A DNA stretch of 64,000 nucleotides from Azolla caroliniana (lineage: Eukaryota; Polypodiophyta): positions 16,616,001-16,680,000 of the forward strand of contig JBHGNT010000013.1 of assembly GCA_043228905.1 (NCBI GenBank), given 5' to 3'. Of this stretch, positions 53,501-64,000 are shown one piece after another; position 1 is the stretch's first letter; each line of letters opens with the position of its first letter. The position numbers and the translations under genes are program-made. The notes under the pieces were generated by a model. It had not been told where the DNA came from and searched no databases. It saw only the letters and a program-made list of their open reading frames with translations.

Positions 53501-55781
53501 ATTGATGACTAACGAATTTGTCTATGCTGAATGACAGCTGCATACTTGGAGAACCAACTATTGAAGAATATTATGAGAATGCACTGCAGGCTGAGGTACT
53601 TGGTGCTGAAATACATAATGTTGTGATGCAATCCAAGGCTGCACAGCAGCTACTTACTCCTGGGAGAGTGGTGGTTGTCTACAACCCTCTTGTATGATTC
53701 TAAACCATTGAAACATTATGTATTAATTAATGCTCAAATTAAGGCTCTAATTTGTTTCCTCTTAAAATCCTTGTAGACTCCAGTGCCTACTCTAGGTGTC
53801 GTCTTAAAGGGTCCCACTGCTGCAGTAAAAAATTGGATCGTTCTGGCAATAAATCGAGGCCCTGATCTCTTTCAACCAACTACCAGAAAAAACCCTGAAA
53901 ATGAAGTGGTTGGACAGCCAGCTGAAGGAGGTTATTTTATGACCCGTAAAAGCAGTAGGGGTCTAGAAGATGAGTACTCAGTTGCTGGACGAGGTTCCAG
54001 AAAAGGCACTGGGATTATTAAAGTTTCATTTCCCTATTACGGAACATCAGGAGGAACTGGATATGTTGCAATGGAGGTAGATGCAAATGGCTTTGTGAAT
54101 ATATGCAAGTTGAAAATGCAGGTTGATACAGTTCGTCTTCTTGAGGATGTAAGCGCTGCAGCTTATTCACTGACTGTACAACAGCTACTGCAACTAGAAA
54201 AGGATTATCCAGATCAAGACCCTCCTTCTGTTGATCCAAAAGGTGTAAAATAAGATTGTTTCAAAATTCATCAAGCTTTTGTTGATGAACACCCTTTAAA
54301 CCCATCAAATTTTATATGTTTAGATCTCAAGCTCACAGATAGGCACATGGTTGAGGTTTACCTTGCCCGTCAACACCTTCTAGATAAAATGGCAAGAAAT
54401 CAGTGTCATCGTTGCATTAAGCTAAAGGAGCACTATGGCATGGTTAAAGCGCAATTTGATTTGAAGGAGAAACTGAACCAAATAAAATATAACCTTTCTG
54501 ATGCTGCATTAGGAAAAATGCCTGATTTTCGGCAAAGAGTAAGTAAGTGGTGACATTTCTAAAATGTTGGCATGTTCAACAGTATGAATCACATTCCTTT
54601 CCTTTTCTTTGGACAGATTGAAGTGCTGCAGAAAGTAGGTTGTATTGATGCAGAACTATCAGTTCAACTTAAAGGAAGGGTTGCATGTGAAATTAATAGT
54701 GGAGATGAGCTCATAGCAACTGAGTGTCTGTTTGAGAATCAACTTGTTGATCTAGATGCAGCAGAAGCTGTAGCTTTATTATCTGCTCTTGTATTTCAGC
54801 AGAATGATGTCAGTGAGCCTGTATTGACACCTCACCTTCAGGGCGCAAAAGAAAGGTAGATATTCTGTTTAATATATTCTCTTACATTTGTTGCTTGATC
54901 AATTCATTTGCACAATAATCCTTTTTAAAGCTATCGAAAATTTATAACTAGTTTGGCAAATATTCTTTGTTTTTTTTTCTGCAAGTCTAGGATGATCAAG
55001 ACAGCTGTTCGACTTGGTGAAACCCAAGCAGGATACAATTTACCAATTGATCCAGAGGAGTATGCTCGTGGTGCGCTTAAGTTTGGGCTGGTTGAGGTAG
55101 TATATGAATGGGCGAAGGTATGTGAAGCATTTTCTTATGATACTGCATTTAGTAATGTCATATCTTCTATTCAAACTAAATACAACTCAGCAATGACTGA
55201 GCAATTATTTCAAGATGTTCATAATGCCCTCCATTATCCTCAAGCTCCCTTGACAAAAAAATTCTGAATAATATTATGAGTAAGAAATACACTTCTTAAG
55301 CAGGGAAGACGCTGCTATCACAGTATTATGTGAAATGTATTCATAATTTGTTTCACAAAGAAATACAATATATTATTTCAGTGTTAAGCAGGATTTATTT
55401 TGGTTCATAAATTGTCAATGCCATATCCTTGTGTCTGTATTCTGCCCTCATATATTCAGCACAAATTCACTTAACAGGATAAAGCAACGTGTACTGTTCC
55501 ACTTGATGGTCACCTCATTTCTGCTGCATATGTATCTCATAAAACCATGTTTAATTTTGTAGGGCACTCCGTTTGCAGAGATTTGTGAGCTGACTGATGT
55601 TCAGGAAGGTACTATTGTTAGAACAATCGTGAGGCTTGATGAAACATGTCGAGAATTCAGAAATGCTGCACGCATTATAGGCGATTCTTTGTTATACCAG
55701 AAAATGGCTGATGCATCGGAAGCTATTAAAAGAGACATTGTCTTTGCAGCCAGCCTATATGTAGCTGGTGTGCCCACTTAA
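41548..55781 (+). CDS. SKI2: SKI2 DExH-box RNA helicase
   Basis: Twenty-five exons: 41548-41572, 41675-41790, 42220-42480, 42736-42993, 43095-43160, 43242-43317, 43502-43674, 44074-44181, 44294-44395, 44493-44693, 47070-47180, 47525-47592, 48793-49114, 49688-49843, 50145-50255, 51586-51639, 52104-52211, 52292-52441, 53323-53441, 53538-53691, 53777-54242, 54324-54538, 54617-54855, 54991-55117, 55563-55781. Frame closes to 1334 residues (Arabidopsis 1347). SKI2 with SKI3 and SKI8 threads mRNA into the cytosolic exosome for 3'-5' decay. Motifs: AHTSAGKT (376-383), DEVH (466-469), SAT (497-499), [10 protein letters not shown] (760-769). A Gly-rich linker ([13 protein letters not shown]) lies between the RecA domains, the arch insertion follows, and the C-terminal DSHCT-type domain ends at the family-like [12 protein letters not shown] plus PT. 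Introns 10 and 12 hold repeats and an antisense relic. Confidence 0.96.
45790..46820. repeat. Degenerate ~165-190 bp tandem array in SKI2 intron 10
   Basis: Four copies are anchored by GACTATCTTCACTTTTTGTA-like text near 46105, 46299, 46460 and 46649. Each carries CATAGAGGATACC, CTTGAGAGGA, ATCCTATAGTTCTATCAA and GGGAATGCCTAGACTAGTAC. A more diverged fifth copy may lie at about 45790-45890. Confidence 0.85.
48090..48570 (-). pseudogene. Antisense protein-coding relic of unknown family in SKI2 intron 12
   Basis: Minus-strand reading gives [38 protein letters not shown] and GEWSRAV, then after a stop [39 protein letters not shown] and [17 protein letters not shown]. The VGGQC(N/K)DL...G(E/D)WSRAV segment occurs twice about 153 bases apart. 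It looks like a former gene with an internal duplication. I do not recognise the family. Confidence 0.45.
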
Positions 55782-55782
55782 A

Positions 55783-55936
55783 GTCTTCTGTAAGACTCTC
55801 ATGTGTCTAATCTGGTCCATTTCAATTGAATCAAAGCTTTAATTCTCTCTAGTGTGCACGTCTTCTGTAAGACTCCTATGTGTCTAATCTGGTCCATTCC
55901 AATTGAATGAAAGCTTTAATTCTCTTTAGTGTGCAC
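55783..55936. repeat. 77-bp tandem duplication in the SKI2 3' flank
   Basis: 55783-55859 and 55860-55936 are near-identical, starting GTCTTCTGTAAGACTC and ending AGTGTGCAC, two bases after the SKI2 stop codon. It is probably within the 3' UTR. Confidence 0.95.
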
Positions 55937-57239
55937 CGTTTATTCTCTCCGACATGTTTTACATAAAATTAGAACCAGTGATATCTCTATTCAAAACTTG
56001 TCATACATGTTGTCACAATTAGGAAGTCATGTTGTCATAATTGGGTAGCCAATCATTTGTATAGTTCTCAAAATTGGCACCACTCACTCCGTCACTCTAA
56101 AGCAATGACTACAAAAAAATTATTTTACTTGGATGGTTTACAATCTTCAGTATCTGCAATAACATAAACCTATTGGACATACCAATTGTCAATATGACCA
56201 GATCATGCAGGGCATCTTTGAGCACAAGCGCTATTGATAGAATAAATTCATTAGTATATTTCAATGACGGATGAATTTATATGAGTACGACTTATTTGGA
56301 ATCCAAATCAAATTTAATAGAAGAGGCATATGTTAAGCCATTTCCAACTATTAGGATAACCTATTTCAAACCTATTAGAGAAATTGTTATTGAGTAGCTG
56401 GAGTTGTATAAGAGAATGATGTACACATATGGCTTACATCACATGCGTATTCAAACAAATCAGACTTGCACCAAGATTTAAATAGATTTCTCATGTATGA
56501 GTGATGTTTTGCAACAAAAATGTCATGGGATCTACTCTATATCAAGTTAGAATATAGAACTCATATCATATGCTTTCTTTGAGCGATGTTTTATGACAAA
56601 AATGTCATGGGATCCATATATGATAACTCTATGTCAAGTTAGATTATAGAATTCATCGCACATGCTTACTTTGAGCAATGTTTTGTGACAAAAATGCCAT
56701 AGAATCTACAGTATGATAACTCTATCTAAAGTTAGAATATAGAATTCATAGCACATGCTTCCTTTGAGTGACGTTTTGTGACAAAAATGTCATAGAATCC
56801 ACAGTATGATAACTCTATCTCAAGTTAGAATATGGAATTCATAGCACATGCTTCCAAGTGATTGTGTCACCTGATGTTTTGGCAGATATGTCCCAGTGAC
56901 TGTCAAGTTTACACCTTGATAATGCAGAAAACTAGATGAAGGTTCAGTTTACAGACTAATGCATAATTCATTGCAAATTCTAAATTTAATATAAGTTGAA
57001 ACATGAAGCTATTCCTTATTTAAGTTTACTGAAATGAAGAGTACCCCTATAGATCATCTGCACTAAAGACTGCAATGCAATAAAGAATCAATAGTGCAAT
57101 AAAAGATATTACAATTGAAGGTACTATTTTATTAAAATAATAAGGAACATTTCTTTTATAATGTTTATCAGGATCAAGAGTAATCTTGCTGTCCAACAGA
57201 ATATAACTATAGACCAGCGTTTGGTAGGTTCAGCAAATA
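55937..57239. other. Spacer between convergent SKI2 and RMR-like genes
   Basis: AT-rich with no gene seen. It contains a four-copy tandem array at 56499-56855. Confidence 0.6.
56499..56855. repeat. Four tandem copies of an ~82-93 bp unit
   Basis: Units start near 56499, 56581, 56673 and 56766. Each contains GATGTTTTGTGACAAAAATG, TGATAACTCTAT, AAGTTAGAATATAGAATTCA and GCACATGCTT. The first copy is shorter. Confidence 0.9.
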
Positions 57240-58405
57240 CTTCCTAAATCAATAGAACATTAGATACAAAGACATCCAAGGTATGAAATATGCAATATTG
57301 ACAATGTAGACATACTCCATACCTGGTGCTCTAGCTGCTCTGTCAATTGCAATTGTTCCAATTGATGAATTTAATGGCGTTATTGAAGATCCAGTTTGCC
57401 AAGCAAATGCACTCAATAAAGAAGTGCTTTCCGAAGGATTTAATTCATTTTCTTGGTCAATAGCATTCCTCTTACAAACTGGGCAGAATGACTTACGAAC
57501 TAGCCAATTATCTATGCATGGAATATGAAAACCTGGAAACATTCACTGAAAATCTTAATAATCCATCTTTCAAATGTTGACATCCAATAAGAATAAAAAA
57601 ACAAATATCATGAGGCCATAGAAACTTCGCATCAAGGCCATTGACTGTTACTGGGTTGAATGAAATTATTGCATACCATGACTGAATGAAATGCCACAAG
57701 GAATTTTCAGAGCAGTTGGAACAATACAAATGGTCTACTATTATGAATCTGAAGGAATCTGACTGTCGGACATTAGACTACTTTTCTGGTCACTCCATAA
57801 CAAATAAAGTTCGATATGGTTAGGACATATACAATATATTGCTACAAGCAAAAACCCTTTCTTCTAAGGGCGCCTTAAGTAGAGCCATGACCAACAATCC
57901 AACCAAGACCATTTGCAGTCTCCATACAAGAAATGCAAAGCTTTCTGCTGAGCCAGTTCAGCTGGAAACAAAATATGAAATGTAGAGACAAGTTGAGTGT
58001 TAAATGTCAAACCATGCTTGCATGGCAATGCTCGAAGTTTATCTCCAGGTACATATTCTTCAAGGCATATGACACATGTCTCAGGAATTTCTCCTTCTTT
58101 CTGATGAATGGTGATGACTGGAAGAGCTTTGATCCTCTCTGTAGTTAAACCTACTGGATCCTGATGCTGGCGTAGGCTTGCTCGCCTAAGCCGTTGCCTT
58201 CGTACAAAGAAAAACGTGGATAATACAGCTGAAAATGTGAGCAATGAGATTGATGAGATGGCTAGAACTGACCAAGCACTAGTTTCAAGTGCAGGCAGCA
58301 TATATAGTTTGGCATCCTTATCATTTACAAAGTGTGATAATAAATGGCCAGCCTCTTTGGAGATGAAAACAGCAGGTATCTCAATGCCAAATCCATTCCC
58401 GGACA
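57240..58405 (-). CDS. RMR: RMR-type PA-TM-RING vacuolar sorting receptor, 3' part
   Basis: Two clear exons: 58405-58013 and 57532-57323, and probably a short last exon or read-through ending near 57240-57250. The first encodes the end of the protease-associated domain (SGNGFGIEIPAVFISKEAG), a transmembrane helix (SAWSVLAISSISLLTFSAVL) and a basic stop-transfer RRQRLRR. It opens the RING-H2 finger, which the second exon completes: CVICLEEYVPGDKLRALPC, then H, H, C and FCPVCKR. RMR proteins sort storage cargo to protein storage vacuoles, with the PA domain lumenal and the RING cytosolic. The signal peptide and most of the PA domain are not found between 58406 and 60228, so upstream exons lie beyond the copia element or are lost. 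A Ser/Thr-rich tail follows the RING, as in the family. Confidence 0.85.
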
Positions 58406-58649
58406 CTGTAATCAAGTTTTATACAAAAATATTTCAGTCCAATATGGTTTTTATGATTTGTTTTGTTTAAAATAGTTCCAGTTGACATGCGAAACCAGGA
58501 AAAAATGGCACAACTCTCTGTAGAACAAAAATATTTTATATTAATGGAATTTAAGAGGTTACTGTATTTATAGATGGATTTACTTACTTGGCAATGTTAT
58601 AATCTAATAATCTATATTTTGTCATGCATATGTGCCCAACATCAAAATT

Positions 58650-58741
58650 TCAAGATAAATGTAAACAATACTACCCAAATTGTCATGTATATAAATCAAG
58701 ATAAATGTAAACAATATTACCCAAATTGTCATGTATATAAA
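58650..58741. repeat. 46-bp tandem duplication
   Basis: Two near-perfect copies (58650-58695 and 58696-58741) begin TCAAGATAAATGTAAACAAT, differing at about one position in ACTAC versus ATTAC. Confidence 0.95.
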
Positions 58742-59404
58742 AGCCACCAACAAATTATGGCATGGACTTCAAATTGAATTTGATTGAATTGTATAAATGA
58801 TTGATTGATCGTTAGTGTATCATATTTATTAAACAATTACAGTTCACGATTAACTCTGATTTCATCACATTCAAAAATATGCTAAATAATAGCATCAAAT
58901 TGGAGTAGCCACTGAAATAATATCTTTTTGAATACAAACAGCTTATTCCCTATTTCATTAACAAACAGGCTTTTATGCTAATCAAACAACAAAGTTACTC
59001 TACACAAACTCCATAACTCACCTACAAACACGAGAACCACAATAAAAAAGAAAGAAAGAAATATTTGTAAACATCCGTGAAAGGGCAAACCTGAACTATA
59101 CCATAAAACATAGTACAATGTAGAGTAGAGCTTGTGTGTCATGATAAAAATAAAATGTAGTAATATGCATGCCAGTAGATGATGAGCAATTACTGCTATC
59201 TGCATCCATGTGAAACATACGGGACTCGGAATAGGTAATACATAGTAGCTGACGTGTCAACACTCTAACAATGAGCTCTTAATGAGATCTCACAGATGTG
59301 GGCTCCCTTGCTGTTGGTGCCAGTTGGGGAGCTTTCAAATCCCAAATAGTGTAAACTTGTTGTCCTAACATTCTGCATCTTTGTGCTCTTTGTGCTCCTG
59401 CTGG

Positions 59405-59833
59405 GTAGATCAACCTAGCCAAAATGGATTCACCACTCAGAAATGTCATGACAATTAGATCCATTTCTGTTTGTCAAGGATTTTACCTAACCCAACTGGG
59501 ACCACGCTCCTTGTACATATTGAATCACCCCATTATATATATTTTCAAGGGGCAGCAATGTCAATTACATTAGTCATGCACCAAACTTGATTGTTGGTTA
59601 TTCATGATTTGTGATTCATGATCCATCTCTGCTCATGAAGCAAGCATCCCAGCCAAAGTGGATTCATCATTCAGAAATCTCATGACAACTAGATCCATTT
59701 CGTTGTCAAGGATGTTGCCTAACCCAACTGGGACCACCCTCATACAGTGTGTGAATCAACCCATTATATATATTTTCAAAAGGCAGCAATGTGAATTTCA
59801 ATAATCAGGCACCAAACCTGATTGTTGGTTTCC
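59405..59833. repeat. ~233-bp tandem duplication
   Basis: The blocks at about 59412-59600 and 59645-59831 share AGCCAAAATGGATTCA-like text, CTAACCCAACTGGGACCAC, CCCATTATATATATTTTCAA, GGCAGCAATGT and CACCAAACTTGATTGTTGGT, roughly 15 percent diverged by eye. Confidence 0.85.
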
Positions 59834-60227
59834 TGATACATTTCAGGTCATTTTATTTTAGACGCCCACATAGAAAGACATTTCTCTTTTGTTTCTTGCA
59901 GTTCCAGGTTATATGCATTTCTTTCTTTCTGTGTCTCTGGAACTTTGCAAGGAATTGCCCGAAAGTTGTGTTGGCACTTAAAGGTAAAGAGGGATGTTTG
60001 AGGGAGCAGCTATTTATTGATGACGTTCAGCAAACAAGACTGTAGTAGAAATGAGAGTAGAGGCACAGATTTTTGGGTGTACCCAACCGCCTTGATTGGT
60101 ACACAAGAGAAAAAGGTTATTATATTAGTTAGCCCTACAAAGAAAGAGGTGTGTTCACATTACAAAAAGAGGTGTCTTGTCCAGGTGAACAATGTGTTCA
60201 CATATACGAATAATTATTTGATTTGTG

Positions 60228-63200
60228 AACTACGGGCCGGGATTAGACATATAGCGACTGACAACTCCCACTGCATAATCAATATCTGGACGAGTAGCTA
60301 CCATAGCATACATTAGAGAACCACATGCTGAAGCATAAGGAATTCCCTTCATAGCATTGATTTCCATCTCATCCTTTGGACAATCAGCCTTGCTAAGTTT
60401 AAGATATGGCCGTAAAGGAACTCCAAGAGACTTTGCTTTTGCCATATTAAATTTGTTAAGCACTTTTTCAATGTACTTTTCTTGTGACAAATACAACAAA
60501 TTGTCCTTTCTGTTTCTACTAATTCTCATGCCCTAAATATGCTCTGCATTTCCCAAATCTTTCATAGAGAAGACCGATTTCAATTGATCTTTTAGAGCAT
60601 CAAGACTAGTCTTTCTTTTCCCAGCTAGCAACATATAATCCACATATAGAACAAGTATGATGGGTCTGTCATCGATATCCTTTTTCGTGTATAAACAATG
60701 ATCTGCATAGCTACGATCAAAGCCTTGAGAAAGCATAAAAGTATCAAACTTCTTATACCACTGTCGTGGTGCTTGTTTTAGGCCATACAAGCTATGTTTT
60801 AGTTTGCATACCAAATGCTCCTTGTTAGGGACTACAAAACCCTCAGGTTGTTTCATGTAGATCTCTTCATCAATATCACCATGCAAAAAAGCGGTCTTTA
60901 CATCCATTTGGTACAACTCCAAATTAAGCATTGCAGTGAGAGCAAATAACACATGAAGTGTGGTCATCTTCACAACAGGAGAGAAGACCTCTTGGAAGTC
61001 AATACCCTCCTTCTGTACATAACCCTTGGCAACTAATCTTGCCTTGTATTTTGGTTTCCCTTCAATTTCCTATACTTTATAAACCCACTTATTTGGAAGA
61101 GCTTTCCTTCCTTGAGGTAAGGACACAAGATCCCATGTATCATTTGCATATAAAGATTTTATTTCTTCTTGCATTGCAAGCTCTCACTTACTGCTAAGTT
61201 CACATGACATTGCCTCCTTATAAGTAAGAGGTTTACCCTCATCTGACAGCATGACATAATGCAAAGAGGGGTCATATCTATATACCTGCCTCCTTGAACG
61301 ATTAGACCTACGTACCCAATGATCAGTATTTTCTGGGATTGGTTCTAAATCTGGAGGAAAATCATTTTCAGCACTTTCTGGCTGTTGCAAACCATGTCCA
61401 GCATGTTCTTCGACATCTATATTTTGTTCTTCAGTACCTTCATCTCGTTGACCAATACCTTCATGAGCATCTCGTTGACCAATACCTTCATGAGCATCTC
61501 TTTGCTGTCCAACTTCTTCTGGCTCAAAGATAACCGGTCGATCATCATATTCAACCTTTGGTATAGCATCATGAGGTTTATTTTCAGATTTTGTGGATGG
61601 TTGTAATTGCTGAAATGTAACGCTCTTAGAGTTCCCAACAGAGGAACAAGCATTTTTCAGCAATTTTTCTTCATTTAAAACAACATCCCGGCTGCGTACA
61701 ATTTTTCTGGACTGAGGTAACCAAATCCTATAGCCCATTTCACCTTCATCACCATAGCCCATAAAAATGCCCATGGTCGACTTAGCATCGAGCTTATTTC
61801 TCAGCTCACTTCTAATGTGTACAAATGCATCACAACTGAAAATTCATAAATGGTCATATGAGGCAGGTTTGCCAGACCAAACCTCCTCAGGGATTCCATT
61901 CTTTAAGGACTTGTTGGGAGAACGATTACAATATGAACCGCGGGTTTTAATGCTTCTCCCCAGAATTCATGAGGGAGATTAGTTGTGGACAGCATGCACC
62001 ATACTCGCTCACACAAGGTCCGATTATATCTTTCTACCACCCCATTTGATGAAGGGTTATATGGAGTTGTAAGCTCTCTTTTAATACCATGTAAGTCACA
62101 ATAGGACTTAAATTCTGCAGATGTAAACTCATCCCCATTATCTGTTCTGAGACATTTCAATTTTGTCCCTTTTTGAGTAGTCACAAATGCATGAAAAGAT
62201 TTAAATGCATCAAATGCATCACCTTTTCTTTTCATCAAGTACACCCAAATCTTCCTAGAATAATCATCGATAAAGGAAATAAAATATGCAGCACCGCCCA
62301 ATGATTTTACAGGCATGCTACATACATCAGAATGCACCAAATCTAGCACATTTGGTTTACGAGAGATACTAGAATAATAAGAACTTCTCACTTGTTTGCC
62401 AAATAGACAATCATTACAAAAAACCAGCTTTGATCCTTTAACATCAAATCTTTTTAGAGCAGAAAGGACTTCAAGTCCTTTTTGGCTCATATGTCCTAAT
62501 CTCTTATGCCAAAGATCTCAGAGAGTCAAATTCAACAATAGCAAGAAACTTTCCAAGTAAAGCTTTACATTGCAAACAGTACAGAGTGCCCTTTTTGCAA
62601 CCTTCCACAATAACCATAGATCCCTTCTTTAGTTTCCACAATCCACCACCGAATAATGTGGTGTAACCATGCAAATCCATCTGTCCTACAGATAGCAAAC
62701 TTTTCTTAATGCTAGGGACATACCTAACATCTTTGAGCACGAGCTCTTGACCATTATCCAAAGACAAGTGTATGGTTCCAATACCATCAATATTGCAAAA
62801 ACTATTGTTACCAAGATAAACTTTTCCATAACTGCATGCGTCAAATGTGGTAAAGCACTCCAAACATGGAGTAACATCAAAAAGAAGCCCTAGAGTCTAC
62901 TATCCATGTCTGTGTCAATCCATCATCGATTGACAATAAAGCATCAATAACATCTGTTTTGGTGATTTGCATGTCTTGAACATGAGCTATGAAGGCATCA
63001 CCTGTAGTACAAAGTACATCACCATCTTCACTAGATAGGTCTTCAATGATAACATTTGAAGTCATATTAGCTTTCTCTATTGTATTAAATTTATCATCTT
63101 TATTTTTCTTCTCTCCTACATTCTTCTTCCTTTCTAGTTCCATCTTCAAATATCTACAATCAGGTTTCTTATGACCTTTACAGCCACACTGATAGCATGT

Positions 63201-63882
63201 GATATCTTGTTGCTTTCCTTTCCCTCTACTCTTACTTCTATTTCTTTGTCCTACATTTGGGTTCCTCTTATCATATCTCCCCCTAATATTGTATGCTGAA
63301 CCACTACCTTCTCAGTTAGATTGTCTTCTAATCTCTTCACTGAGAATAGAAGGTCAAGGTGGGGCTATTAGATAGTGAAACAACTAATGTTTCCCACGAA
63401 TCAGGTCAAGTCATAAGTAAGAAAATAGCTTTGAGTTTGTCATCAAAATCTAGTAATCCTGAATCTTGTAGTTGGAAGAGAGTACCTGTGAATAATGATA
63501 GATGCTCTGTTGCACCTTTCGACTCATCAAGCCTCATACTGACAAGTTTTCTCATCAAATGCACCTGATTCGCAGGAGTAGTATTCTCATAAGTTTTCTT
63601 AAGTTTCTCCCAAACTTGATGGGCAGTAATCAAGCCCTTTATATCTACAAGAATTTCATCAGAAACAGCCATTTTAATATATGTAATGGCTTTCTTATTC
63701 AGAGTGTTCCAAGCATCATATTCCATGCTCTTTGGTTTCTTTTCCACGAGAGCATCTTCACAATCTCTCAGAAAGAGGATGCCCAGCATACGCTCTCTCC
63801 ATAATTCAAAACCTTTTCCATCAAACCTCTTGATTTCAAAGAGGTTTTTCATTTCAGTTGAAGTGGAGGCCATTGCTCCCAA
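60228..63882 (-). mobile_element. Decayed Ty1/copia LTR retrotransposon, internal region
   Basis: Minus-strand order is gag, protease, integrase, reverse transcriptase, the copia order. Gag starts at 63882 and includes a CCHC knuckle (CYQCGCKGHKKPDC, about 63150-63195). The protease site reads WIVDSRAS in place of the usual DSGAS. The integrase has HMSQKGLEVL, TDNGDEF and SSNGVVERYNRT. Reverse transcriptase has YQMDVKTAFLHGDIDEEIYM and KHSLYGLKQAPRQWYKKF, but the catalytic YVDD reads YVDY. At least three frame changes (near 62.88, 62.50 and 61.9 kb) and several stops interrupt it. The sequence stops at RYMSNPG (60230) with no RNase H and no 3' LTR recognised. The 5' LTR would lie past the right edge. 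Confidence 0.92.
61440..61510 (-). repeat. Short tandem repeat in the copia polyprotein linker
   Basis: The linker between integrase and reverse transcriptase repeats QRDAHEGIG twice and then QRDEGTE; the unit is 27 bases and in frame. Confidence 0.75.
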
Positions 63883-64000
63883 GATTAATGACAGATGCCT
63901 TCAGAAAATTGAGCAGAATACCAATAGGAAAGGGTCTGACAGGTTTTTTATTTTATTTTTAAAAACTGTGTTTTCTGCTGATTCTGAATCTAAAAAAAAC

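Larger units (their letters stand above)
58406..60227. other. Intron or spacer upstream of the RMR exons
   Basis: I found no PA-domain exon on the minus strand here. It contains a 46-bp direct duplication (58650-58741), a GAAA-rich patch near 59050 and a ~233-bp tandem duplication (about 59405-59833). Confidence 0.5.

Noticed and set aside
59791-60316. Open frames between the RMR exons and the copia element as PA-domain exons
   Set aside because: None shows the PA-domain phrases or suitable splice sites on the minus strand.

Overview
This is nuclear DNA from a land plant. It holds multi-exon genes with GT-AG introns and plant-type gene families: SRC2-like C2 protein, SCAB actin-binding protein, RMR vacuolar sorting receptor, and plant-type PEX6, ARL8 and SKI2. 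It also has TTTAGGG-type motifs, many microsatellites, plant LINEs and a Ty1/copia element. The two LINE families look to me like those of seed-free plants (fern, lycophyte or moss), but I cannot name the species from sequence alone.

Layout, left to right. 594-1526 (-): intronless SRC2-like C2 protein. 4087-6561 (+): eight-exon tRNA-binding OB-fold protein (EMAP-II/AIMP1 type) with one GC-AG intron and a 43-bp minisatellite in intron 3. 10325-15917 (+): sixteen-exon PEX6, the double-AAA peroxisomal ATPase. 19336-26693 (+): twelve-exon SCAB protein whose 3.5-kb intron 7 carries antisense fragments of two LINE families. 28928-33573 (-): six-exon ARL8 small GTPase with a 3.3-kb first intron. 34224-34311 (-): U6 snRNA-derived sequence beside a tRNA-related SINE. 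37690-41075 (+): a 5'-truncated LINE, then a second SINE copy. 41548-55781 (+): twenty-five-exon SKI2, the exosome-cofactor RNA helicase. 57240-58405 (-): 3' half of an RMR-type PA-TM-RING protein. 60228-63882 (-): a decayed Ty1/copia element running toward the right edge. The missing 5' half of RMR may lie beyond it.

The genes are not a functional cluster. They cover independent housekeeping roles: tRNA metabolism, peroxisome matrix import, actin organisation, endomembrane traffic, cytosolic RNA decay and vacuolar sorting. I assembled exon models by hand from reading frame, GT/AG sites and remembered family sequences. PEX6, SCAB, ARL8 and SKI2 each close in frame from ATG to stop at the usual family length.

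The most unusual material is non-genic: the U6 copy abutting a SINE with two inverted tRNA-like modules, the LINE family present as four pieces, several private tandem arrays of 43 to 190 bp (two of them intronic), and two unidentified protein-like stretches inside introns. I found no convincing new multi-gene system.
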